From NCBI GenBank assembly GCA_014529385.2, contig CM043943.1, positions 158,430,247 through 158,490,246 on the forward strand: a DNA stretch of 60,000 nucleotides, in the 5' to 3' direction. A program made the translations under genes and the position numbers. Each line of letters starts with the position of its first letter. Within the stretch, counting starts at the first letter, position 1. The notes beneath the pieces were generated by a model. The model was not told the DNA's origin and did not search any database. It saw only the letters and a program-made list of their open reading frames with translations. Positions 13,117-24,075 of this stretch are shown piece by piece. The DNA comes from Adiantum capillus-veneris. Its lineage: Eukaryota; Streptophyta; Polypodiopsida; Polypodiales; Pteridaceae.

Positions 13117-14033
13117 TTGTATACAAAGGTCCAAATAACACCTACTAATGGAAGTAGTGGAGTCTATGATGGTTCGGTGATAGTTATAGAAGTAGAATTA
13201 GCGGACCCAGGTGAGGAGTTCAAGCCTGTTTTCATTTCCCAATACCTGCCAGAGACTGAGGAATATGTACGTAAGGAGATCCTCAAGGAATTCAAGGATA
13301 TATTTTCTTGGAAATATCATGACATGAAGGGCGTTCCACCTTTCATAGTGCAACATACAATTCCAATGATTAGCACTGCTAAACCAGTCCAACAAAGACC
13401 CTAGCCAATGAATCCTAAGTATGCAAAGATTATCCAAGAAGAAATTGAAAATCTTATCAAATGTGGATTCATACACCCTATTGAGCACTCAGAATGGGTA
13501 GTTATTGTGCCAAAAAAGAATGGGTAACTCAGAGTGTGCATGCATCTCAACAAGGTTACTACTACCACTAGAAGATACCATTACCCCTTGCTTGAGAGGA
13601 AGCTTATAGATTTTTAGATGGGTACTTTGGTTACAATCAAATCATGATTGCCCTAGAGGAGCAAGCTAAAATTGCTTTTATAACTGAATTTGGAGTGTTC
13701 GCATTTCGTGTTATGGCTTTTGGCTTAACTAATGTCCCTGCTACATATTCCAAAGATTAATAAACACTACTTTTAGGGAATATTTAAGGGATTTTTGTGA
13801 AGCTTTTTTTAGTTGACCTTTGTGTTTATTCTTCATGGAAAGAACATCTATCATATTTACGAAAAGTGTTTGAAAGATGCAAATTGTATCGCATCTCATT
13901 ACACCCTTTGAAATGTCAATTTTGGGTTAAGCATGGAGTCATTTTAGAGCATATTGTGTCCAAGAATGGGACTTCCATAGATGAAAGCAAAATTACAGCC
14001 ATTTCTAATTTATCACCACCTATAATGTCATAA
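13117..14033 (+). pseudogene. pol: Reverse transcriptase remnant of element C
   Basis: The start region reads ELADPGEEFKPVFISQYLPE then FKDIFSWKYHDMKGVPPFIVQHTIP, matching the segment just before RT in the 19.7-kb element. RT motifs follow in several frames: EEIENLIKCGFIHPIEHSEWV, PKKNG then LRVCM, YNQIMIALEE, FRVMAFGLTN and CQFWVKHGVILEHIVSKNG. Stops and frameshifts occur throughout, and the catalytic YMDD equivalent is degraded (near 13800). The sequence is cut off at about 14033 by the LTR-A insertion; RNase H resumes at 18736. Confidence 0.85.
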
Positions 14034-15474
14034 GAATCAATATCTAATTCTCCTAATTGATTTTCTCATGTTACTCTAATCAATTAATATGGGGAAGTGC
14101 CAGGGGAGAAAAAGCTAGAATATTGGTTAAGCTAGCAGACCGGCCACAGTAGAGATTCAGAGGGAAAATAGGTATCCAAAAGGGGGGCCATCTGCAAAAG
14201 AGAAATGTGCACCAATGGCTTAAAAGACCCTAAGGTTCAGCCCATTAAGACTTCCAAAATGCTAAGGTTCCAAAATTCAAAGGTTCTGTCCAAAGGTCAA
14301 AAGCCTAGGGAAATTGGATACTAAGGAGGCGAGCCCTAGAAGTAGGAGATGAGAGAGAAACTCACACACACAAAAGCTCCCTTTACACAAAGGGAATGAG
14401 GGACACATGTCAGCTCCCTAGCCCAGATGCCCACAAGGTGTACTCAGTTCCTATTGGATGGCCTTGGAGGTGGACCAATGAGAATTAAGCTAGAGTAAAT
14501 CTAGTTTAATTAATTTAAAAACACTTAATAAAAAGAACCAATAAGAATTAAGCTCCTATTGGCTTGCCTGATTCCTATTGGCCAGGAGGCAAAGGGGTCC
14601 AATGAGATTTTAGTTGAATTAAGTAATTACCTAAAGCTCTCACAAAAGGGTAAAGGGGGACACATGTCAGAAGACTATCACTTATGCTTCTTACTTTCCA
14701 TTGGCTAGGCTTGGGGAGGTCCAATGAGGTGTGAGGATGAGCAAATAGCAAGAGGGGTCGACCAAGACAGAGAGGGGGCTAATTTTTGCAAGGCATTATC
14801 TCACACACACACTCACACGATCTCATGTGTGAAGCAAAGAAGACTCTCTCTCCTTCTCAAGCTTTATGGAAAGCTTACCACCTACTCCAAAGCTTGTGAG
14901 AAGGGAGGCCTACATCAACAACTCTTGGCTTTGTGATGCAAATCCAACCAAGAGCCAAGCTTCAATGCATGCTCATCTCTTCTACCACGCTATTTACTAA
15001 GCGAAGCTACACTAATATGATTGATTATGTGAGGACATGTACATCTTTCTCTAAGAATACTCCTTCTTCATCTCAATCTACTCTCATACCCTGCTAGCTC
15101 TCACCATCTTCGAAGGTGTGTGAGGTCTTGGGTCTGATCCCATGAGGGAATTGATGTTGTATTTGATAAGTGTTTTGCTTACTGCATGAAGTTTCCATAT
15201 TCATTGCACTAGCTAGTATTGAAGGAACACAAAGAATTGTATTGTAAAATGTCTCTCTTGAAGGGAGAAAATCCGTCCTCAATTGTTGTCAATTGCTTAA
15301 TTTCTCTCTCTTTTGAAGTATTGTTCATGCTATCTGACTAGATGTTATACTTTTTGTTGCTCTCTCCACCCAAGAACTCTTGTTATTCTCATTATGAAGC
15401 TATTCTAATGAAATGCTCACTATGTTCATGCTATTTTCCGCTACACACAAGTTACTAGACCATTAAATGTTACA
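14034..15474 (+). mobile_element. LTR-A, full or nearly full copy (plus strand)
   Basis: The right end is clear: ...TTACA at 15474 followed by the initiator-Met tRNA primer site. The left end is placed only approximately, where the RT frame of element C stops. Three copies of this family can be aligned by eye in the window: here, a partial copy at 17162-17564, and an antisense solo copy at 31412-about 33140. Shared blocks include GTATTGTTCATGC and the GGAACACAAAG segment. No target duplication was found because the right side of the insertion is deleted. Confidence 0.7.
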
Positions 15475-15475
15475 T

Positions 15476-15487
15476 TGGTATCAGAGC
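15476..15487 (+). promoter_or_regulatory. Primer binding site, initiator-Met tRNA (LTR-A copy 1)
   Basis: TGGTATCAGAGC lies two bases after the LTR end (TTACA-T). It is the standard plant site complementary to the 3' end of tRNA-iMet, used to prime minus-strand DNA synthesis. Confidence 0.9.
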
Positions 15488-15685
15488 ACAAGGTTTCTCT
15501 TTTCTTGCTCAAGAAGGGAGGTCCTCAAGCTAGCCATAAATGGTTGGTACTATTAATTGCATGTGAGTAACTAGAATAGGGATTTTTAGCCTTGCAGTGT
15601 GCCTGCCTTTGTGCAGTTAATGGGGCATCACCGTCGAGAGCTATGGTCTTAATAGTGGAGTCCTACGGGGCTTGCAGTTGTTAGA

Positions 15686-17161
15686 ATGGCTGACAATAGT
15701 AAAGAGAGTGAAATTATGTTGATAGCTTTGTTTTTGCTAATGAGAAAGCCACTAATGATGCCCCAATGCTTGTTAACTATCTTGTTTCTAGGCTTCAACA
15801 AGCCATGGGCAATCCATCCCTCCAAAGTGAAGTGCAACGGTATCTTGGTGCTCATGGGATTCTCCAAATCTCCCCACCATGACGAGAGAGCACCTAGGAA
15901 GCCTCCTTGCGGGACTTCCAAAAGAGGCCTCTCTCCGATTTGGGAAGAAGAAGAGGATCCATATGAAGGGCTCAGAAATTTGCTCCTTGATGACGTATCT
16001 CCTTCTCAAAGGAGAATTCAAGAGCCTCCACCGAAGGAACGAGAAATAAGTGAGTCTCCAGCCACTTCGGCAGAGATGGCTCCACGAAGATGGCGGGCTA
16101 AACGCTCTCCATCACCTCCAAAACGCAGAAGACCATCACATACTTCTCCACACCATACTTCAAAGAGGGATGACAAAAAGCAAGAGAAGAAAAAGGCGAA
16201 AAAGAGAACACCCTCTTCTCCATCTTCTTCATCCTCTTCCTCTTATGAAAGTGATGGTGAAGACAAAGAAGATCAAGGAAAGAAAAAGGCGAGAAAGAGG
16301 TCACCCTCTTCTCCATCTTCCTCAAATTCTTCATCTTTTGAAGAAAGTGATGGTGCAACCTTTGAACCATCAAAAATAAGAGGCCATAGGAAATCCTATG
16401 CCGCATGGAAGAGGTCGTCCAAGCTCAAGAAATTCAAAAAGAGAGGGAAGAGCATCTCTTTCCTTATATTGATGGCACTTTTGGTGCTATGGACAAAGTC
16501 TTGGCCTTTATCCAACAATTTGATGTGGCACTTGGGATGAGGGATTCATGGAGTCCTCTTAGCTATGCCATGTAGCTATGCACTTTCAAAAGTCTTCCAG
16601 GCAATGGTGGTCTAGCCTACGGGCCAACGATGAAGCTCCACGAACATGGAAAGCTTTAAGAGCTTCCATTATGAAGCAGTTTTTGGCCACCGATGCCAAA
16701 GACAAAGTACTCACCGAATGGCGAAGCTTGAAGCTCTCTCCCTACAAATCCATTCACAAATATGTAGACACGTTTTGGGATTTACAACTCAAATCCACTG
16801 CCTTCAAGAAGGTTGATTTTGGAGAGCAAAAGCAACAATTTTGTGCGGCTTAACTGAATAAATGGCGAAGTATGTCAACTCCCAAAGGCCACGCACCATA
16901 TCGGCGGTTATACACCATACTATGGTGGCCTCTCGAATCAATTTCCAAACGGGGGCTAAAATAAATTCTCAGCCCACGGAAAACAAGGGTTCCAATGAGC
17001 CTAAGGGAAAGTACAATGTCCAAAAGTCTCCTAAGGGTAACTCCAACAAAGCTAAAGAGAAGGGAGTTTACAAAGGAAAAAATAAACTCTCTCCTGAAGA
17101 GCTTGAGCATTATCGCAAGGATAATCGCTATTTCAAGTGCGGCAAGCAAGGGCATGCGTAT
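15686..17161 (+). pseudogene. gag: Gag of LTR-A element, copy 1, with an Arg/Ser-rich domain
   Basis: The start MADNS at 15686 matches copy 2 at 17962. Copy 1 is frameshifted soon after, then encodes GTSKRGLSPI, a basic Ser/Arg/Lys-rich domain with two repeats of a KKKA-KR-PSSPSSS pattern followed by ESDG, then a gag core: FPYIDGTFGAMDKVLAFIQQF, RQWWSSLRANDEAPRTWKAL and YVDTFWDLQLKSTAF. A basic region leads into a zinc knuckle start (YFKCGKQGHAY) that is cut at 17161, where LTR sequence begins abruptly. No protease or polymerase follows. Gag packages element RNA; the RS-like domain is not usual for gag. Frameshifts make this copy a pseudogene. Confidence 0.8.
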
Positions 17162-17564
17162 GGTGTGTGAGGTCTTGGGTCTGAGACCGTGAGGGAATTG
17201 ATGTTGTATTTGATAAGTGTTTTGGTTAGTGCATGAAGTTTCCATCTTCATTGCACTAGCTAGTATTGAAGGAACACAAATAATTGTATTGTAAAATGTC
17301 TCTCTTGATGGGAGAAACCATAATACAAAGCCTTTTGGAGGGGGGACCGGCTCCATGCAAATCCGGTCCTCAACTGTTGCAATTGCTTAATTTCTCTCTC
17401 TTTTGAAGTATTGTTCATGCTATCTGACTAGATGTTATACTTTTTGTTGCTCTCTCCACCCAAGAACTCTTGTTATTCTCATTATGAAGCTATTCTAATG
17501 AAATGCTCACTATGTTCATGCTATTTTCCGCTACACACAAGTTACTAGACCATTAAATGTTACA
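17162..17564 (+). mobile_element. Partial LTR-A (3' half), second copy
   Basis: Begins mid-LTR at the GTGTGTGAGGTC block (equivalent to about 15116) and is nearly identical to copy 1 up to the TTACA end. It contains about 45 bp near 17318-17364 that copy 1 lacks. The abutment to the gag zinc knuckle shares GGTGTGTG with the LTR, consistent with a microhomology deletion. Confidence 0.85.
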
Positions 17565-17565
17565 T

Positions 17566-17577
17566 TGGTATCAGAGC
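17566..17577 (+). promoter_or_regulatory. Primer binding site, initiator-Met tRNA (LTR-A copy 2)
   Basis: TGGTATCAGAGC in the same position relative to the LTR end as in copy 1. The leader 17578-17961 repeats 15488-15685 and has about 190 extra bases (17766-17955) missing from copy 1. Confidence 0.9.
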
Positions 17578-17961
17578 ACAAGGTTTCTCTTTTCTTGCTC
17601 AAGAAGGGAGGTCCTCAAGCTAGCCATAAATGGTTGGTACTATTAATTGCATGTGAGTAACTAGAATAGGGATTTTTAGCCTTGCAGTGTGCCTGCCTTT
17701 GTGCAGTTAATGGGGCATCACCGTCGAGAGCTATGGTCTTAATAGTGGAGTCCTACGGGGCTTGCCGCTTAACCACTATTGAGCTATTAGAAGCTTGATA
17801 GGAGACAGTGCTATTTTGGTGTTGAACAACCCTCTCTTCTATTCCTTGCAATTAATGGTATTCGAGCCACGGGTACAGTAGCTTGAGCGCTTTTTCTAAA
17901 GGAGTAAAGAGGAGTAGCAACTAGGGCTTGAAGTGCCAAAGTACACCTAAAAGTCGTTAGA

Positions 17962-18735
17962 ATGGCTGACAATAGTACAGAGAGTCAAATTAATGTTGAT
18001 AACTTTGATTTTGCTAATGAGCAAGCTACTAATGATGCCCCAATGCTTGTTAACTATCTTGTTTCTAGGCTTCAACAAGCCATGGGCAATCCATCCCTCC
18101 AAAGTGAAGTGCAACAGCAGCTTCGTGCTCATGGGATTCTCCAAGCTCCCCACCATGACGAGAGAGCACCTAGGAAGCCTCCTTGTGAGACTTCCAAAAG
18201 AGGCCTCTCTCCAATTCGGGAAGAAGAAGAGGATCCATATGAAGGGCTCAGAAATTTGCTCCTTGATGACTCATCTCCTTTTCAAAGGAGAGAATTCAAA
18301 TCCTCCACCGAAGAAATGATAAAGAAGTGAGTCTCCTACCACCTTGGTGGAGATAGCTCCACGAAAACGGCAGGCTAAACGCTCTCCATTACCTCCAAAA
18401 CAGAGAAGACAATCACATACTTCTCCACATCATACTTCAAAGAGGGATGACAAAAAGCAAGAGAAGAAAAAGGCGAGAAAGAGGACACCCTCTTCTCCAT
18501 CTTCTTCATCCTCTTCCTCTTATGAAAGTGATGGTGAAGACAAAGAAGATCAAGGAAAGAAAAAGGCGAGAAAGAGGTCACCTTCTTCTCCATCTTCCTC
18601 AAATTCTTCATCTTCTGAAGAAAGTGATGGTGCAACCTTTGAACCATCAAAAAGAAGAGGGCATAGGAAATCCTATGCCGCATGGAAGAGGTCATCCAAG
18701 CTCAAGAAATTGAAAGAGGGAGGGAAGAGCAAGTG
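17962..18735 (+). pseudogene. gag: Gag of LTR-A element, copy 2, truncated
   Basis: This copy keeps the original N-terminal frame: MADNSTESQINVDNFDF, LVNYLVSRLQQAMGNPSLQ, HDERAPRKPP, then EEEEDPYEGLRNLLLDD. After a break near 18330 it continues as the RS/KR-rich domain in the frame from 18344 (two copies of the KKKARKR-PSSPSSS pattern with ESDG) and YAAWKRSSKLKK. It ends at about 18735, where the RNase H of element C resumes; the gag core and knuckle are missing. Comparison with copy 1 shows both come from the same gag and lost different parts. Confidence 0.8.
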
Positions 18736-19180
18736 CTCGATTGGAATGTCATTTTCCATATGCATATTGATGCGTCAAACTTTGCTATTGGGTGTGTTTT
18801 GGCTCAACCAGGAGAACATAAATTGGACTACCCCATTAGCTTTGCAAGTCGCCAACTGAATGATGATGAGAGGAACTACACCACTACAAAGTAGGAAGGT
18901 TTAGCTATGATATATGTAGTAAAGAAATTTTGCTATTACCTTCTTGCCAACAAGTTTGTTGGCAACAAGTTTGCTATTACCTTCTTGCCAACAAGTTTGT
19001 TTTTTATTTGGATCATTAAGCGTTGTAGAAACAAACCATGTTCCACGAGAAGAATTACACGATGGTTATTAGTTCTTCTTGAGTTTGATTTTATCATCGT
19101 GGTGAGACCCAATAAAAGGCATGTCATGGCTAATCATTTGCCTTGCATACCCAATGGTGAAGCCCCTACTGGAATCGCTG
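18736..19180 (+). pseudogene. pol: RNase H remnant of element C
   Basis: IFHMHIDASNFAIGCVLAQPG, ISFASRQLNDDERNYTTTK and LLANKFV match the RNase H of the 19.7-kb element almost position by position. The tail VVRPNKRHVMANHLPCIPNGE matches the linker before integrase. A stop follows YTTTK, and a 41-bp tandem duplication (units beginning about 18931 and 18972) breaks the domain. RNase H removes the RNA template during reverse transcription. The left join is with LTR-A gag. Confidence 0.85.
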
Positions 19181-19866
19181 ATGAATTTATTGATACTTCC
19201 CTATTCCTAGTCAAAACCATGCTTGAATGGAGTGAGAACATTGTAAACTTTTTAGTTAATGGTTTTCCATCCAAGGAGCTTTGTAAAGGTTATAGCTCAA
19301 AAGCTACTAAAGGAATATGAACCTTATTCTCTAATTGCAGGTACTCTCTACAAGCTAGGGAAGGAGGATATTCTTAGATGATGTGCTCGTGAGGATGAGT
19401 ATTTGTACATAATGCAAGAAGCACACATGGGCCAGAGGACATTTTTCAAGGTGTTGTAATCAGGCTATTGGTGGCCCATCTTATTGAAGGATGTATCACT
19501 TTTTGCAAAGAGACGTGATGAATGCCAACATTACAAGACCACACAACGAAAGGATTGGATGCCCTTACATCCTATTAAAGTGACCCAACCATTTGAAAAA
19601 TGGGGTTTAGACTTTGTAGGCTCAATTAGTCTAGAAGCTCGTAACACCCAATCCCAATATATTATTGTTGCGACTGACTACATGACAAAGTGGGCAGAAG
19701 CTAAGGCAACATGCAAGGTTGATGCAAGGTCAATTGCTAAGTTTCTCTTTGAGAAAATTATTACACAATTTGATTGTCCCTTTGAAATTGTGAGTGATAA
19801 TGTCACTCATTTTATAAATGAAATGATAAAGGAACTCGCATTCTTAATCTCCTTAAGACAGATGTA
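19181..19866 (+). pseudogene. pol: Integrase remnant of element C, truncated
   Basis: One zinc-binding module is visible: EWSENIVNFL, YLYIMQEAH, SGYWWPILLKDV, CQHYKTTQ. The catalytic core begins: WGLDFVGSI (first Asp), YIIVATDYMTKWAEAKAT, EIVSDNVTHF (second Asp), then it stops at 19866 before the third acidic residue. Stops lie at 19318 and in the zinc module. Integrase joins the new cDNA to chromosomal DNA. The single zinc module is the useful contrast to the duplicated one in the 19.7-kb element. Confidence 0.85.
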
Positions 19867-20211
19867 GTCAGGGACCAGGCTGATATCCAACAGCCATTTC
19901 TTAATGGCTAGGGATCTGGCTAGATCAATTAATCCCTTACAGTAGAGAGAGAGTCCTTTAAGATTAGGGAATTTCATTTTTTGCTAGTTTTAGAGGGTTT
20001 GGCTAGGGATATTGAATCTCTTGCAAGATCCAGGTTTTTTTCTTTTTTCCTCTTGATTCTGCTTTGGGAGGGATTTTTCCTCTGCTTGAGTCATTGTGGT
20101 ATCAACCAGAGGTTCAGGAGAAGCAACTAAAACCTATTTAGAGATGTTATCTAATTGCTCCAACTCCTTTAGGAAAGCTTTTTGGTCTTCCTCCATAGCA
20201 TTGGTAGTGAA

Positions 20212-20857
20212 CTATGTATTGTCAATGACCTCATTATCACTTCCTGAATCATTGTCATTTGAGGAGAGTCCTCTAATCTGAGCAATCGGGCTAGGGGGAG
20301 GGTGCATAGATGGGCTAGCTTCTTGTACCTCTGCTTCCCTCACATTGTGATTAGTTTGATTATCATTCTCAGAAGGAAATTTGTCTACTTGAGGCATTTT
20401 TGAATCATGGTCTTCTGCAAGCTCAGTCAGAGGGTCAAAAACTTCTTCATGAAGTACATCAAACATGTTGTTAGTTTTGGGGTTCGGAGGCTTGGGGGCT
20501 CTATTTTTCTTCCTAGTATTTCTCTTTTGTACCCATTGTAACTGCTACTTGTCACCTGCAGGGGGGCAGGGGGTCCCCCTTGTCTTTGTTGAGGGTAGGA
20601 CAATCCTTGATAAGGTGTCCTTGAGCATGACAATTAAAGAAATCATTTGGCAAGTTTCTATACAAGATCTTTTGAGGATACAATAGGAATCCATTACTTT
20701 CTTTAATGGGCATTGAATTCTTCAAGGTAAGCCCCCAAAGGCCATGACTGTTTTGATGCAAAATTGCATGTGTAGTTATCTCTAGCACCAATTGTGTGTT
20801 CTGCAATGCCATCGTTATTATGATTGTTGTAGATAGATTTCTTGTTGAATTCATCAT
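20212..20857 (-). pseudogene. Possible LINE-type ORF1 or gag-like fragment with a degraded zinc knuckle
   Basis: The antisense frame 20857-20552 encodes NSMPIKESNGFLLYPQKILYRNLP then FFNCHAQGHLIKDCP, a knuckle whose first Cys appears to be Phe. Downstream frames encode a Pro/Gln-rich then acidic tail (SSNDNDSGSDNEVID). A single knuckle after an L/Y-rich domain suits the first ORF of a plant LINE or a gag; neither is proven. No reverse transcriptase is attached. About 19867-20211 shows nothing recognisable. Confidence 0.35.
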
Positions 20858-20879
20858 TGCCTATCTATTGTCCTTGTAT

Positions 20880-21640
20880 GTCATTAGTCGACTTGCCATT
20901 GTTTAACGGAGTTGTGTTTTGTGAAGACAAACGTAGTTGACCTATAGTTGTTGCTCTGATCCTTTGATGAATGCTAGGGGAAGCAATTTCCTTAGTGCTG
21001 ATGTAGAGGGAATAAATACACAAAGATAGTGATGAATGTTTCTAGATTAGGGTCTAAAACCTAGATGACCGAAGGGGAAATGCCCGGTGGGAAAAAAGTA
21101 CCTTTAGGATACGCTCTTATTGGAGTTGAGAAATTGGATTTTAAGTACATGTTCATGCAAGATGAGTACTTGGAAGAAACAAAGTAATAGTGTCTAATGA
21201 AAGTATCAATTATGGGCCACTCTATGTGCATACAAGATATTTGTCAAACAAAAGCATGCAATGTGAAAGACGGAGCTCATTGGTGCTTCAAGAAACAAAT
21301 GTAGCACATGTGACATCAACCGATATTGCAAAAGCTTCCACATTTTCAAGAAGTGTTTTTGATGTAGAAGCTTCTCCACTCGTACCTCACTATGCTCAGT
21401 GTGTGAGTGTCTTTTGGACTTCCTCCTTGACTCAGCAGACTTAAAATACATATACTTTGACTCTTATGCTCACCTATACCATTGTGAGCAACACAACATA
21501 AATATGCTCAACTCTTCCATCTTGAGTAGCACCTAGAATAGCTAAGACTCTTAGATCAAAAATAATATTACTTGAAGCTTTGGGATTAATGCCTCACTCA
21601 TTTAGTGTCTTAGTTGCCCAACTCTAACTCTTATGCACGT
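20880..21640. other. No recognisable gene
   Basis: Short frames only. I see no LTR end, primer site or conserved protein motif. Confidence 0.4.
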
Positions 21641-22090
21641 ATTTTTAATGGCAACTTGGATGTGTATGTTCAACGCTAGAAACCCAATTCCAAAGGTTCT
21701 TGATATTTAGGCCTCTTTCATTGTTTTTGCCTTTGGATACCACCATTTTTTCTAGTAGGTTGGCATACTTTGTCTCCTCTTGATTTGTTTGTTGTATGTT
21801 GGTAATGCTTTGTGAAATAGGTTCTATGGTTGTAGCAAGGACTAATGGATCCTTTGCTTTATCTCCCATGTAAAGGAATTGTAGATGTGTGTGGGTTCTC
21901 TGAAATTGAGTTTCCACTAGCGATTTTTGAACCCGCCTTGTTTTTTGTCCTTGTGTGATGGTCTTTTGCAATTTCCCCTTTTGCTCGATGATTTGATGGA
22001 CACTGGGATTTGGTATCCATAGCTAATTATTACCATTGTAAACACCTTGCTTATGTAGTAAGAAGACGAGGTATCCATCTAGAGGTTGTA

Positions 22091-22330
22091 TCACCCTTGG
22101 TTGATTGGCTTACGTTGGCTCCTGGTTGTGATTGTTTGCCTTTGGGTGGAGCCGTGAGCTACATGACTGATTTTAGTCATTCCACGTTGAGCTACTACTT
22201 TTGTTAACCATATGTGAGTGTTACCTTTGTAAAATCCTTGCGCTTTGAGTAGCTTGATTGGGATCATCCATTGCTTCACATGTCTTTGTTGGGTAGCCTC
22301 TCACTTTGGTACCCATACTTGTCACATGGT
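22091..22330 (-). pseudogene. Trp-rich repeat tail of fragment E
   Basis: The antisense reading contains VWVPK, QWMIPIK and HIWLTK at intervals of about 40-60 bases. The large element has MWIPK, IWIPK and MWMPM in the tail after its second protease. Function unknown. A further frame at 21971-21645 (hydrophilic, Gln/Thr/Lys-rich) may be its continuation. Confidence 0.5.
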
Positions 22331-22532
22331 TTGTTTCTTTGAAGGTATTTTATTTTGCAGTTTGTTGTTGTTCCTTCTTTTGATAGAGGTGTTTGTGTTC
22401 CATTGATAGCTTGGCTTTCTCTTGGTAGAACTTTTTTCTTGAGGTGAGTAGGTCTAGGCTATTACCTTAGGATTTTTGGCCCAAACTAATTTATTAGTGT
22501 TTCCTTGAAAGTAGCCTTAGGTAGTGATTGAC

Positions 22533-23145
22533 TCATTTGATGCTACCCACCCTATTACGTATTACCTTCGATTGTTGAGGTTGAACTTGCAATTGGTGTA
22601 TCCAAACCAAATATTTGACTTTGATGTGCTCTTTGGATACTAATACTTGGTTGATTTTTTGTTTGCTTCTTCTAGAGGCTTTGTTGTGATGGAGACTTTT
22701 GTTGATGAGCTTTTTCTTAGGTTTCCATTGCATTGTTGATGGTTTGGCTTTTGATGTAGAGGCTGTGTAGAAGTTGGATGGAGACTTGTTGAAGATAAAC
22801 TTGACTTGGGAGGTTGATCTACTTGAACTCCCCAATACTCAACTTGAGTATGGCTTTTGCAACACCAAAGCTAGGAATTAGCGTTTTTGAACTTATGTAC
22901 ATTGTTTCTTCTAGCTTTGTCATTGGTGGATGTCCCATCATTATCCACATGCCATAAGAAATTAGATTCCTCATTGCATAAGGATCTATCAAAACTGAAC
23001 AAGTAATATTGAGTCTGGTTTCTCCACATAAGCTGAATTTGATCATTGTAGGGCAACAATCGATCTTCAACTTTATCCGTCTTCTTCTCTTGATCTTGAA
23101 TTTGTTGAACATCTGATGTGGAACTTGGAAACTCTGCTTCTTCAT
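22533..23145 (-). pseudogene. Protease 2 remnant of fragment E
   Basis: The antisense reading has LNITCSVLIDPYAMRNLISYGMW, corresponding to the second retropepsin-like domain of the 19.7-kb element (FLDSGAQANLISYGLY); the active site has changed from DSGA to DPYA. The basic Lys/Gln/Ser-rich tail follows (22835-22533). The shared NLISYG signature and the same following tail make the match convincing despite decay. Confidence 0.65.
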
Positions 23146-23739
23146 CTGCTTTTTGGAGTTCAGAATCTTTGAAAGAACTTTTGTCGACTCTTCAGGTATG
23201 TCGATGATGACATATGCTCATGGTTTCTTTTCTTCCTTTGTTTGTGCTTTTGCACCATGGTTCATACAAAGTTGTTTGTCTCACCTATTTTGCTTTCATA
23301 CTCACAATTTTTATTAGCTTCCTTCAGCACCTTTATCATAAAATAAGGAGCTATGTCAAATCCTTCCTCATCAAACAACTTTGTAGGCTTATTTCATTTA
23401 CACACACATCTAGAGTAGACAATATCTAATCCCGACCAAAAAGTTCAAGCAAAGCTTCAAGAAAATGGCTCGTGAATGTAGTCCTTATCCTCTACTGATC
23501 TCACTAGGATGCAATCTTCTTTCATCAAGTTCCCACATTAGACGCTCCACACAGCCAATATGTGTTTTGTCAGGCAACCATGTAGGTATTTTCTTTTCAT
23601 GGAGCATAGTTGAGTCGCATTCCTCTATAGGATTTTGACTAACATCCATGTATCTATGGTCATTGATGCTAATCCTTGTGGTAACATCCTTATGCCATAC
23701 GTAGAGATTGTCATAGCACCACCAATCTTACACCATTTT

Positions 23740-24075
23740 AAGTTGACGCATAATGCTACTCTTTCCAAATTCCACTATGAAAAATGTATGCTCGTATCAA
23801 GTTTTGCATGAGGATACTATGATCTGTCCTAGTATACCCACAAGTCTCTCTACAAAACCATCTGCAAGTTTCAGTTTCATTTGTGTTTTTTTGAGAGCTC
23901 ATTCCTCCCATTTTTCCCATATTTCTTTGGTAGCAATGGCCACTCTAGCACCACTATCAAGTATAGCCATCATTTTGATTCATTTGTGTTCCACTAGTAA
24001 GGTGATATTTCCCTCTTCCCCTTCACAATAATCTCCCACCTTGTTTACTGGTATTGGTTTTGCCTTTGGATTATC
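23740..24075 (-). pseudogene. Protease 1 remnant of fragment E
   Basis: The antisense reading gives AILDSGARVAIATKEIWEKW, then MKLKLADGFVERLVGILGQI and YEHTFFIVEFGKSS, with the DSGA active-site motif intact. This lines up with the first protease of the 19.7-kb element (DSGAGVAVATKEIWKKW). Frame interruptions are present. The linker that follows (about 23720-23200) contains DEEGFDIAPYFMIKVL, matching DKEGYDVLPYYMVSIV of the large element. Confidence 0.75.

Larger units (their letters stand above)
9490..19866 (+). mobile_element. Decayed Ty3/gypsy element C, split by a nested LTR-A element
   Basis: The domain order on the plus strand is gag with zinc knuckles (9490-10826), protease (about 11400-11893), RT (13117-14033), then after about 4.7 kb of a different LTR family RNase H (from 18736) and integrase (to 19866). 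The RT stops inside the segment that links RT to RNase H and the frame resumes with RNase H at 18736, so one element was split. Many stops and frameshifts show it is dead. Its protease, RNase H and integrase resemble those of the 19.7-kb element at 37265-56983, so both are of one broad lineage. Its own LTRs were not found. Confidence 0.8.
22000..24075 (-). mobile_element. Gypsy fragment E: protease 1, linker, protease 2, with RT-RNase H-IN missing
   Basis: Read leftwards from about 24075, this fragment matches two separate parts of the 19.7-kb element: first its protease and linker (equivalent to about 43900-44850), then directly its second protease and W-I-P-K-rich tail (equivalent to about 48600-49500). 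The polymerase and integrase between them are absent. It is therefore an internally deleted relative, and independent evidence that the second protease belongs to the family rather than to one copy. Confidence 0.7.
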
